From: JAEZFI01 sp044508215
Lineage (GTDB): Bacteria > Actinomycetota > Acidimicrobiia > Acidimicrobiales > Microtrichaceae
Reading direction: 5' to 3'
NCBI GenBank assembly: GCA_044508215.1
Contig: JBIQID010000030.1
Coordinates: 1 to 24,528 of the forward strand
Length of the DNA: 24,528 nt
Below the pieces are notes generated by a model. That model did no database searches and was not told the origin of the DNA. It saw nothing but the letters and a program-made list of their open reading frames with translations. Below are positions 8,023 through 14,813 of this stretch, piece after piece (within the stretch, counting starts at the first letter, position 1; each line of letters opens with the position of its first letter). Made by a program: the position numbers and the translations under genes.

Positions 8023-8714
8023 CGTGTTCCTCCTTCCGCCCACAGCGACGTGGGCGCGTCGTGGGCGATCACCGACACGGTCCCCCTCACGAGGGAGACC
8101 GTGGCGGTGTCGCCGGTGAACCGGTTCGAGGTGCCGAGCGCGCTGCCCGGCTGGATCGTCGCCCGGTGGAGCGGCCACTCGAGCCCCGTCGTCGTCACGC
8201 CCTCGGCCGGGCCGTGCCAGGCGAGGATCGACACGACCAGGCCCTCGACGCCGGCGAGCGTCCGCGACGTGTGCACCACGTCGACACGGGAGGTCCCCAG
8301 CCACGCGGTGAGCTGCACGTGCCGCCAGCGGGGGCCGGTGAGCACCGCGAGGTTGGCGGCCAGGTGGTCGATGCGCCCGCCGGCTCCGCCGAGGACGACG
8401 ACGGATGCGCCGCTGCGGCCCCGCAGCCCCGCCCAGGCAGCGGCCAGCGCCAGCTCGAGGTCCGTCTCGTCCTTCGCGGGGTGGTGGGCGTCGATCTCGA
8501 CGCCTGCGCTCCGCGCCCGCTCCAGCGCCTCGGGGGTGACCGAGTCCATGTCGCCCACCACGAGGTCGGGGACGACGCCGATGCGCTCCGCCAGGTCGAG
8601 CCCTCCGTCGGCCGCGATGACGCGGGCGCCGTCGAGCGGCGGGACGGCCTGTTCGACCGGTTCGCCGCCGAGCAGCACGGCGACGTCGATCAGCGCGTTG
8701 CGGCCTCCGGCCAT
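8019..8714 (-). CDS. thiN: Thiamine pyrophosphokinase
   Basis: A 231-aa cytoplasmic kinase that converts thiamine to thiamine pyrophosphate using ATP. The diagnostic motifs are all present: AADGG (residues 34-38), GDMDS (54-58), KDETDLELAL (81-90) and GGAGGRIDH (109-117). The C-terminal thiamine-binding region has TSNRFTGDTATVSLVRGTVSVI. ATG 8714 is set by the end of the TPP riboswitch just upstream; GGAGGG at the 3' edge of the aptamer is its ribosome-binding site, 9 nt away. The frame continues upstream through the riboswitch into the N gap, but that part is not protein. The stop overlaps the ThiB-like start, so salvage (uptake) and activation of thiamine are coupled in one riboswitch-controlled operon. 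Confidence 0.95.
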   Translation of the reverse strand: MAGGRNALIDVAVLLGGEPVEQAVPPLDGARVIAADGGLDLAERIGVVPDLVVGDMDSVTPEALERARSAGVEIDAHHPAKDETDLELALAAAWAGLRGRSGASVVVLGGAGGRIDHLAANLAVLTGPRWRHVQLTAWLGTSRVDVVHTSRTLAGVEGLVVSILAWHGPAEGVTTTGLEWPLHRATIQPGSALGTSNRFTGDTATVSLVRGTVSVIAHDAPTSLWAEGGTR

Positions 8715-8720
8715 CGAGTG

Positions 8721-8812
8721 GATCCCTCCGCTGGCATTACCCAGATCAGGTGTGCGGGTCGACGGAGCGTTCGTCCGTCCTCTCAGCCCGGCTGACCCGA
8801 GCTCCCCGGTGG
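8721..8812 (-). promoter_or_regulatory. TPP riboswitch (THI element)
   Basis: Read on the minus strand the leader contains, in order, CCGGGGAGC, the CTGAGAGG motif (RC of 8779-8786), a variable stem-loop, CGACCCGCACACCTGATCTG (ending near 8742) and GGGTAATGCCAGCGGAGGGA. These are the conserved blocks of the thiamine pyrophosphate aptamer in the right order and spacing. The 3' strand of P1 (GGAGGGATC) pairs with the 5' edge of the aptamer and is also the ribosome-binding site of thiN, so TPP binding should hide it directly. That mode of translational control is inferred from the overlap. No separate expression platform or terminator lies between the aptamer and ATG 8714. Confidence 0.96.
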
Positions 8813-8821
8813 TGCCCCCCG

Positions 8822-8827
8822 ACCCTA
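8822..8827 (-). promoter_or_regulatory. Putative -10 box (TAGGGT) for the thiamine operon
   Basis: TAGGGT on the minus strand lies about 9 nt before the 5' edge of the TPP aptamer, which places the transcript start at the aptamer's first stem. Any -35 element falls in the N gap. Confidence 0.4.
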
Positions 8828-8832
8828 TCTCA

Positions 8833-8932
8833 NNNNNNNNNNNNNNNNNNNNNNNNNNNNNNNNNNNNNNNNNNNNNNNNNNNNNNNNNNNNNNNNNNNN
8901 NNNNNNNNNNNNNNNNNNNNNNNNNNNNNNNN
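8833..8932. other. Scaffold gap, 100 N
   Basis: Exactly 100 N, the conventional filler for a gap of unknown length. It removes the 3' end of the acyl-CoA dehydrogenase and the upstream part of the thiamine operon promoter. Proteins read across it are artefacts. The two sides are joined only by scaffolding evidence that cannot be checked here. Confidence 0.98.
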
Positions 8933-10026
8933 CCGCCGCCGATCGACCAGAGGCGGGTGTCGCGGAAGAACCGCGCGGTCCAGGTCTCCTCCATGTAGCC
9001 GATGCCGCCGTGGAACTGGAGGCACACGTCGGCGACCTTGCGGGCCAGGCGACCGGACCGCAGCTTCGCGATGGTGGCGTAGCGGGTGATGTCCTCACCG
9101 GCGTTCGCAGCGGCGGCCGCGGCGTAGTTGTAGTGCTTGAGCAGCTCCACCTCGCTGGCCAGGTCGGCCAGCTCGTAGCTGAGGTGCTGGTTCGCGAGCA
9201 GCGGGCGCCCGAAGGCGATGCGCTCGAGCAGGTAGCCCTTCGTCTTCTCGAGCGCCGACTCCATCGCCCCCACCATCTGGTAGGCGGCGATCATCCGCTC
9301 GTCCTGGAACTGCTGCATCTGCTGCTGGAAGCCCCGCCCGACCTCGCCGATCGTGTTCGACACGGGCACGCGCACGTCGACGAAGTTCAGCTCGGCCGTG
9401 TCGCTCGACCGCATCCCGAGCTTGTCGAGCTTCCGGCTGATCGAGAACCCCTCCACGTCGGTGGGGACCACGATCTGCGAGATCCCCCGGGAGCCGCCCT
9501 CGTCGGAGGTCCGGGCGAGGAGGCACAGCCAGTCGGCCTGGAGGCCGCTCGTGATGAAGGTCTTCGAACCGTTGATCACCCACTCGTCGCCGTCGCGGGT
9601 CGCGCGGGTGCGGAGGCCCGCCACGTCGGAGCCGGCGTCGGGCTCGGTCACGGCGATGGCCGCGACCATCTCGCCGGCGACGGCCGGGCGGAGGTACTGC
9701 TCCTTCAGCTCGTGGCTGCCGAAGCGGTGGAGCGACGGCGTCGCCATGTCGCTCTGCACGCTGATCGCCATGGCCACGCCGAGGCACGGCATGCGGCCCA
9801 GCTCCTCGCCGAGGATCGCCGAGTACAGGACGTCGCCGCCACCGCCGCCGTAGGCGGGGTCGTACGTGACGCCGAGCAGCCCGAGCGCGCCCATCTTGGC
9901 GAAGAGGTCGTGCGCCGGGAAGATGCCCTCCGCCTCCCACTCCTCTGCGTGGGGGCTGATCTCGGTCTCCACGAAGTCCCGCACGGTCTTGCGGAACATC
10001 TCGTGCTCTTCGGTGAACGCTGCCAC
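8933..10026 (-). CDS. Acyl-CoA dehydrogenase, 3' end lost in the scaffold gap
   Basis: A flavoenzyme that introduces the alpha,beta double bond into acyl-CoA. About 364 residues are readable from GTG 10026, which has GGAGG 4 nt upstream. Visible family signatures are AVTEPDAGSDVAGLRTRA (FAD/substrate site, about 125-142), WVINGSKTFITSG (149-161), and near the C-terminus RKVADVCLQFHGGIGYMEE. The usual ending, about 20 residues after WSIGG with a glycine-rich loop, is in the gap. Glu243 (FQDERMIAA) sits on the helix where isovaleryl- and long-chain-type dehydrogenases carry the catalytic base, so activity does not depend on the missing end. The substrate cannot be named. It lies 28 nt downstream of the GGDEF gene on the same strand. 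Confidence 0.93.
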
Positions 10027-10054
10027 GGGTCCTCCAGAACGACGGGGGGCCTGC

Positions 10055-11845
10055 TCAGCGTACGACCTGGTCCTCCTCGGGGACGAGAGCGGCCCCCACC
10101 CGGAGATCGAGCGGGTCGACCGCCGGGAGGTCCGCGAGATCGAGCGTCCGACCGCCCGGCTCCACGCCCTCGGCGGTGACCGCCAGGTGGCACCCGACGA
10201 GCTGCACGGCGTCGAGATCGGCCGCTTCGAGCGTCCCGTCGGCGACCACGAGCTGCCCGACCGCGTCGGCGATCCGCACCAGCCCGTCGACCACCGCCAT
10301 CTGGGCGCCGTTGGTCGCCACGCCCCGGCACAACGAGGGAGCGAGGTGGACCTCGTCGATCTGCGCCGCCGAGAAGAGCGTCAGCGACGACGCACCGATG
10401 CCGAAGTCCCGCATGCCGATGGCGACGCCGAGGTCGCCGAGGCGGTCCACCTGGGCCAGCACCAGGTCGGGGTCCGCGAACTCGCTCTCGCCGAAGGTCA
10501 GGGCGAGCCGGGACGGGTCGACGCCGTGGTGCTCGCAGCGACCGGCGAGCCATTCCGGGAAGGCCATCTGCGGAAGGAGGCCGGCGGGCACCTGCACCCA
10601 CCAGCGGCCCGGGAACACCACCTCGAGGCTCTCCTGCGCGGCCAGGTCGAGCACCCGGTCGAGCAGCGCTCGGCCGAGGTCCGGCCCCAAGCCGTGCTGC
10701 TCCGAGAGCTCGATGAGGCAGTCCGACTGCTCGTCGGAACGGTCCAGGAGGCGGCGGGTGTCCTCCGGAGGGGTCCACGTGGGCCGCACGGATCGACCGG
10801 TCGCCCGCATCATCCGCAGGTCCCAGACCTGTGAGAGCTGCAGCTCGAACGTCCCGTCCTGGACGGCAGCGGTGACCGCCTCGCCGAGGTCGTGGCGGGC
10901 GGAGGTCCACTCCTTCAGGTCCTCGTCGAAGACGACGACCCGGTTCCGGCCGCGGTGCTTCGCCCGGTAGAGGGCGGCATCGGCGTGCTCGAGCAGCTCG
11001 TCGGCGCCCTCGCCCTCGTTGCGGATGGCGAGGCCGATCGATCCGAAGACGCTGAACGGCTGCCCCTCGATCACGAAGGGGTCGGCGAAGGCCGCGAGCG
11101 CACGCCGGGCGAGCCGGTGCGCCAGCTGCGCGATGCGGTGGCCCTCGACGAGGATCACGAACTCGTCGCCTCCGAAGCGCGCCACGGGGTCGTCGGCACG
11201 GACCACGGCGCGGAGGCGGTCGCCGACCATGCGCAGCAGCTCGTCGCCGGCGGCGTGTCCGAGCGTGTCGTTCACGAGCTTGAACCGGTCGAGGTCGATG
11301 AACAGCAGTGCCACCTGCCACTCGCCCGGCTCCTCGGCGTGCTCGACCGCCCGGTCGAGGCGCTGGAGCATCCAGGTGCGAGAGCCGAGGCCCGTGACGG
11401 GGTCGCTGTACGCGCTCTGGAGCGCCTCGAGCTCGGCCTGCTTCCGGGCGAGCGCGTTGCGGAAGCTGCGGTGGAGGCGGGCGCCGGTCGCCTCGTGGAG
11501 GGACAGCACGTCCTGGGCGCCGGTCACGACCGCCTCGAGGCTGGCCCCGGGATCGGTCCCGTGGTGCACGACCACCACCGGCAGCTCGACCGACGCAGAG
11601 CGCAGGCGGCGGAGGCGCTCGAGGCCACCGAGGTCGTCGGCGTGGACCCCGACCACCACGAGGTCGATCTCACCCTCCTCGATGGCCGCGAGCGCATCCT
11701 CGGTGGTCACGGCGTGCACGAACCGGTACTCACGGGGGGCGATCCGCCGGACCCTGCGGCGGATCGTCTCGAAGGCGGTGGCGTCGGCGTCGACGACCAC
11801 GACCCCGAAGAGGTCCTTGTCGACGAAGAGCCGGAGCTGCCTCAT
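10055..11845 (-). CDS. Pseudo-receiver / GGDEF / degenerate EAL protein (probable diguanylate cyclase)
   Basis: A 596-aa soluble signalling protein. Residues about 12-135 look like a receiver domain, but the phospho-acceptor position reads VVVGVHA with no Asp, so it is likely a pseudo-receiver. Residues about 145-310 are a GGDEF domain with FIDLDRFKLVNDTLGHAAGDELL, an intact GGDEF at 225-229, and an RxxD inhibitory site (R216-D219) exactly five residues before it, so cyclic di-GMP synthesis with product inhibition is expected. Residues about 320-596 resemble an EAL phosphodiesterase, but the catalytic set is lost: no EAL motif (the segment reads ATGRSVRP), VQVPAG in place of the Asn segment, MRDFGIG instead of DDFGTG, and VHLAPS instead of the KID/KLD motif. 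The half is therefore probably a ligand-sensing or regulatory module. ATG 11845 has no ribosome-binding site and coincides with the predicted transcript start. Confidence 0.93.
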   Translation of the reverse strand: MRQLRLFVDKDLFGVVVVDADATAFETIRRRVRRIAPREYRFVHAVTTEDALAAIEEGEIDLVVVGVHADDLGGLERLRRLRSASVELPVVVVHHGTDPGASLEAVVTGAQDVLSLHEATGARLHRSFRNALARKQAELEALQSAYSDPVTGLGSRTWMLQRLDRAVEHAEEPGEWQVALLFIDLDRFKLVNDTLGHAAGDELLRMVGDRLRAVVRADDPVARFGGDEFVILVEGHRIAQLAHRLARRALAAFADPFVIEGQPFSVFGSIGLAIRNEGEGADELLEHADAALYRAKHRGRNRVVVFDEDLKEWTSARHDLGEAVTAAVQDGTFELQLSQVWDLRMMRATGRSVRPTWTPPEDTRRLLDRSDEQSDCLIELSEQHGLGPDLGRALLDRVLDLAAQESLEVVFPGRWWVQVPAGLLPQMAFPEWLAGRCEHHGVDPSRLALTFGESEFADPDLVLAQVDRLGDLGVAIGMRDFGIGASSLTLFSAAQIDEVHLAPSLCRGVATNGAQMAVVDGLVRIADAVGQLVVADGTLEAADLDAVQLVGCHLAVTAEGVEPGGRTLDLADLPAVDPLDLRVGAALVPEEDQVVR

Positions 11846-11852
11846 GGAAACA

Positions 11853-11879
11853 TCATCGGCAGTTCCGAGCCGGACTTGA
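11853..11879 (-). promoter_or_regulatory. Sigma-28 (FliA/WhiG)-like promoter of the GGDEF gene, leaderless
   Basis: On the minus strand the bases read TCAA (11879-11876), 15 nt, then GCCGATGA (11860-11853). The family consensus of sigma-28-type factors is TAAA-N15-GCCGATAA, so spacing is exact and ten of twelve positions match. The -10 element ends 7 nt before ATG 11845, which puts the transcript start on the initiation codon. This would tie c-di-GMP synthesis to a flagellar or developmental sigma factor. Confidence 0.6.
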
Positions 11880-11910
11880 GGGATTTCTGGGTCGAATGGC
11901 CCAGGTCACG

Positions 11911-11976
11911 TGGGTCGACCGACCCGGGGCGGCATGGGCCGTCCGGCCCGGACCACCTGGGCCGTTCGTCCCATGC
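11911..11976. promoter_or_regulatory. Cluster of short inverted repeats in divergent region
   Basis: Between the divergent GGDEF and acyl-CoA dehydrogenase starts (156 bp) there are GGGTCGACCGACCC (11912-11925), GGGCCG-TC-CGGCCC (11936-11949), GCATGGG (11932-11938) against CCCATGC (11970-11976), and GGCCCAGGT (11898-11906) against ACCTGGGCC (11955-11963). They may be operators for the plus-strand dehydrogenase. The sequence is GC-rich, so some of this could be chance. Confidence 0.3.
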
Positions 11977-12001
11977 GCCTGCACCGTGGGAACATCCTCG
12001 C

Positions 12002-13153
12002 ATGCAACGCAGCCACTTCGACGACGAGCACGAGCTGTTCCGGGCGGCCTTCCGGGCGTTCCTCGACAAGGAGCTCGTGCCCCGTGCGGCGGAGTGGGAC
12101 CGCGAGGGCATCGTCAGCCGGGACGTGTGGCACACCGCCGGCGCGAACGGCTTCCTGGCCTTCGCCGTCCCCGAGGCCTACGGAGGGCCTGGGGTGGACG
12201 ACTACCGGTACAACCAGGTCGTCGTCGAGGAGATCTGCGCCGCCGACGTGTTCGCTGCCGGCACGGGGTTCACGCTCCACAACGACGTCACGCTCCCCTA
12301 CTTCCTCCACTACACGAACGACGAGCAGAAGGCGCGCTGGCTGCCCGGCATCGCGGACGGCTCGCTCATCACCGCGGTGGCGATGACCGAGCCCGGAATG
12401 GGCTCGGACCTGGCATCGATGTCGACCACCGCCATCCGCGACGGCGACCACTACGTGCTGAACGGTTCGAAGACCTTCATCACGAACGGCATCAACTCCG
12501 ACCTCGTGATCGTGGCCGCGAAGACCGACCCGTCGGAGCGGCACCGCGGCGTGTCGCTGCTGGTGGTGGAGCGCGGGATGGAGGGCTTCGAGCGGGGCCG
12601 CAACCTCGAGAAGATCGGCATGCACGCCCAGGACACCGCCGAGCTCTTCTTCTCCGACGTGCACGTTCCGGTCGCGAACCTGCTGGGCGAGCGCGAGGGG
12701 CAGGGCTTCCTGCAGCTGGTCGGCAACCTGCCCCAGGAGCGGCTGGGCATCGCCGTCGCCGCCGTGGCCCACGCCCGGGCGTCGTTCGGGTGGACGCTCG
12801 AGTACTGCAAGGAGCGCACCGCCTTCGGGAAGCCGATCGGCACGTTCCAGAACAGTCGCTTCCGCCTGGCGGAGATGCACACCGAGATCGAGATCGGCCA
12901 GACCTACGTCGACCGCTGCGTCGCGGCGCTCAACGCGGGCGAGCTGACCGCCGAGGAGGCCGCTGCGGCGAAGTGGTGGTGCACCGAGATGCAGAAGCGC
13001 GTGTCGGACACGTGCCTGCAGCTCCACGGCGGGTACGGCTACATGCTCGAGTACCCGATCGCACGGGCGTTCCAGGACGGCCGGGTCTCCACGATCTACG
13101 GCGGAACGACCGAGATCATGAAGGAGGTGATCAGCCGCGCTCTGATCGGCTGA
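12002..13153 (+). CDS. Acyl-CoA dehydrogenase
   Basis: A complete 383-aa FAD-dependent acyl-CoA dehydrogenase. Signatures are AVAMTEPGMGSDLASMSTTA (about 125-144), YVLNGSKTFITNG (151-163), ERTAFGKPIGTFQ, SDTCLQLHGGYGYMLEYPIAR and the C-terminal IYGGTTEIMKEVISR. The usual YEG catalytic glutamate near the C-terminus is Gly here, while Glu246 (LPQERLGIA) occupies the helix position used as the base in isovaleryl- and long-chain enzymes. The substrate is thus more likely branched or long-chain, which is family inference. ATG 12002 fits the family N-terminus (FDDEHELFRAAFRAFLDKEL); GAACAT ends 6 nt upstream and may be a leaderless -10. The final 23 bp overlap the convergent membrane-protein gene. 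Confidence 0.95.
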   Translation: MQRSHFDDEHELFRAAFRAFLDKELVPRAAEWDREGIVSRDVWHTAGANGFLAFAVPEAYGGPGVDDYRYNQVVVEEICAADVFAAGTGFTLHNDVTLPYFLHYTNDEQKARWLPGIADGSLITAVAMTEPGMGSDLASMSTTAIRDGDHYVLNGSKTFITNGINSDLVIVAAKTDPSERHRGVSLLVVERGMEGFERGRNLEKIGMHAQDTAELFFSDVHVPVANLLGEREGQGFLQLVGNLPQERLGIAVAAVAHARASFGWTLEYCKERTAFGKPIGTFQNSRFRLAEMHTEIEIGQTYVDRCVAALNAGELTAEEAAAAKWWCTEMQKRVSDTCLQLHGGYGYMLEYPIARAFQDGRVSTIYGGTTEIMKEVISRALIG

Positions 13154-13589
13154 TCCCTTGCCGCATGGCCAGCACGCGGTCGCCCACCAGGATGAGGAGC
13201 GCGAGCACCGAGAGGGCGATGACCCTGATCGGCGTGCCGTCGGAGACGTCGGTGTAGTAGCTGCGGAGCACCACGGCGACCACGAGCACGGCGATCGCCG
13301 CCACCGGCGGGACGAACCGTCGCACCGCGTCGGTGCCGCTCCCGGATCCGGCGAGACCGAACCCCACGACGAACAGGGTGGCGATCACCGCGGCGAAGGA
13401 GCTCCACTGCGCCCACCCGCTGAGGTCGTCCTCGCCCACCACGCGGGAGACCACGTCGAAGACGACCACGAGCGCGGCGAGCACCACCGCGATCCATCCC
13501 ACGACACGGGCGCCGTCACCCCTCTCCTGCGGGCGGGCCGGCCCCTCGGTGGTCCTCATCGTGACGCTTCGGGTCTGGTCGACGTCCAT
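13131..13589 (-). CDS. Small membrane protein of unknown function
   Basis: A 152-aa product that I do not recognise. A charged N-terminus of about 28 residues is followed by four hydrophobic segments: about 29-46 (VVGWIAVVLAALVVVFDV), 62-80 (WSSFAAVIATLFVVGFGLA), 92-108 (FVPPVAAIAVLVVAVVL) and 123-138 (IRVIALSVLALLILVG). The C-terminus is short and basic. ATG 13589 has a GTGGAG element just upstream; an in-frame ATG 30 nt downstream is an alternative start. The 3' end overlaps the convergent acyl-CoA dehydrogenase by 23 bp, which is unusual but the four clean membrane segments argue that it is real. No functional residue can be assigned. Confidence 0.7.
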   Translation of the reverse strand: MDVDQTRSVTMRTTEGPARPQERGDGARVVGWIAVVLAALVVVFDVVSRVVGEDDLSGWAQWSSFAAVIATLFVVGFGLAGSGSGTDAVRRFVPPVAAIAVLVVAVVLRSYYTDVSDGTPIRVIALSVLALLILVGDRVLAMRQGISRSERG

Positions 13590-13739
13590 CGGTGCTCCAC
13601 GCTCCGGGTGCAGGGCCCGGGCAGCGCCCGGACCGGCGGGGGGACGCGCAGGCGCACGTCCTCACCCGGACCACGTTCCCGCTGCCGGAGGCGGACAGAC
13701 CCCGTCGGAGGCCTCGCGGCCACCGGAGCAGTGCGCCGG

Positions 13740-13745
13740 TAGCCT
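13740..13745 (+). promoter_or_regulatory. Putative -10 box (TAGCCT) for the GT2 gene
   Basis: TAGCCT ends 9 nt before GTG 13755, giving a predicted transcript start at or just before the initiation codon. There is no ribosome-binding site, which fits a leaderless mRNA. The rest of the 165-bp divergent region (13590-13754) shows nothing else I can name. Confidence 0.45.
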
Positions 13746-13754
13746 CCGTGCTCG

Positions 13755-14792
13755 GTGCCACACGACCCGAACCCGAGCGACGGCCTCCGGGCCTCGGTGG
13801 TGGTGGCGACCTTCGACGGCGAACGGCACCTGGCAGAGCAGCTCCGCAGCCTCGTGGAGCAGCGGCGCCCGCCGGACGAGGTCGTGGTGGTCGACGACGC
13901 GTCGCAGGACGCGACGGTGGGCATCGTCGAGCGGTTCGCGCGCTCGGCGCGGTTCCCGGTCGAGGTGGTGCGCCGCGCCGAGCATCGGGGGACGTCAGCG
14001 ACCTTCGCCGAGGGACTGCGCCGGGCGACGGGCGACGTGCTCCTGATCTGCGACCAGGACGACCGGTGGCACCCGGACAAGGTCGCGGTCGTCGTGGAGC
14101 GGATGGCCGCCGAGCCGGAGGCGCTGCTCGCGTTCTCCGACACCCGGCTCATCGACGCCGACGGGCGTGAGACCCACCGGTCACGCTGGTGGCTGGCGGG
14201 GTTCGGCCCTCGGCAGGCGCAGGTGCTCGAGCGCGACCCGCTGGGGTTGGTGCTCGCCCGGCAGGTGGTGGCTGGGTGCACCGCGGCCATCCGCCGTGAG
14301 CTGCTCCCGGCGCTGCTGCCGTTCCCCGAGGGGGTGCACCCGGCGCTGGGTGACATGGTCTACGACCGCTGGATGTCGCTCCTGGCCGCGGCCGCCGGTC
14401 CCGTGCTGGCCATCGACGTGCCGCTGCTCGACTACCGCATCCACACCGATCAGCAGATCGGGATCCCCGGGCTCGCGCTCCGGCGGGTCGCTCCCAGGGC
14501 CGTGCTCCACCTGGCGCAGCTGCGGGTGGGTGCGACCGATGCCGCCGACCGCGCCGACTACCACCGGGCGCACCTCGACGAGATCGAGAAGCGGCTGACG
14601 GCCACCGGGCTCGCGGGCCCCCTGGCGCTGCGGCACCTGCAGGCGGCACGGGAGCACCTGGCGCTGCGGGCGTCGATGGTGGGACCGCGGCGCCGTCGCG
14701 TCCGCCCCGTGGTCGGACACCTGCGGGACCGGGACGGCTACCGGCGGTTCTCGCTCGGCGCCAGCACAGCGCTGTCCGACCTCGTCCGCTGA
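13755..14792 (+). CDS. Family 2 glycosyltransferase, rhamnosyltransferase-like
   Basis: A 345-aa GT-A fold transferase, probably cytoplasmic face. The nucleotide-sugar domain has ASVVVATFDGERHLAEQLRSL (13-33), VVVVDDASQDAT and the metal/sugar-nucleotide motif DQDD (residues 100-103, in LLICDQDDRWHPDK). The later GDMVYDRWMSLLAAA and LLDYRIHTDQQIG resemble the conserved acceptor-side motif (YRxHxxQxxG) of polysaccharide rhamnosyltransferases. It would add a sugar to a growing surface glycan or lipid-linked chain; donor and acceptor cannot be read from sequence. GTG 13755 is supported by the -10 box and by the start of the conserved domain about ten residues in. It is convergent with, and 21 bp from, the sugar aminotransferase. 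Confidence 0.9.
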   Translation: MPHDPNPSDGLRASVVVATFDGERHLAEQLRSLVEQRRPPDEVVVVDDASQDATVGIVERFARSARFPVEVVRRAEHRGTSATFAEGLRRATGDVLLICDQDDRWHPDKVAVVVERMAAEPEALLAFSDTRLIDADGRETHRSRWWLAGFGPRQAQVLERDPLGLVLARQVVAGCTAAIRRELLPALLPFPEGVHPALGDMVYDRWMSLLAAAAGPVLAIDVPLLDYRIHTDQQIGIPGLALRRVAPRAVLHLAQLRVGATDAADRADYHRAHLDEIEKRLTATGLAGPLALRHLQAAREHLALRASMVGPRRRRVRPVVGHLRDRDGYRRFSLGASTALSDLVR

Positions 14793-14813
14793 GGCCCCAG
14801 ACGCTCGTCGGGC

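Noticed and set aside
8050..10179. A 709-codon plus-strand frame running through the N gap
   Set aside because: It reads through 100 N and is antisense to thiN, the riboswitch and the acyl-CoA dehydrogenase, all of which have clear family motifs.
10892..12001. N-terminal extension of the plus-strand acyl-CoA dehydrogenase frame
   Set aside because: The extension is antisense to the GGDEF protein; the family N-terminus begins just after ATG 12002.
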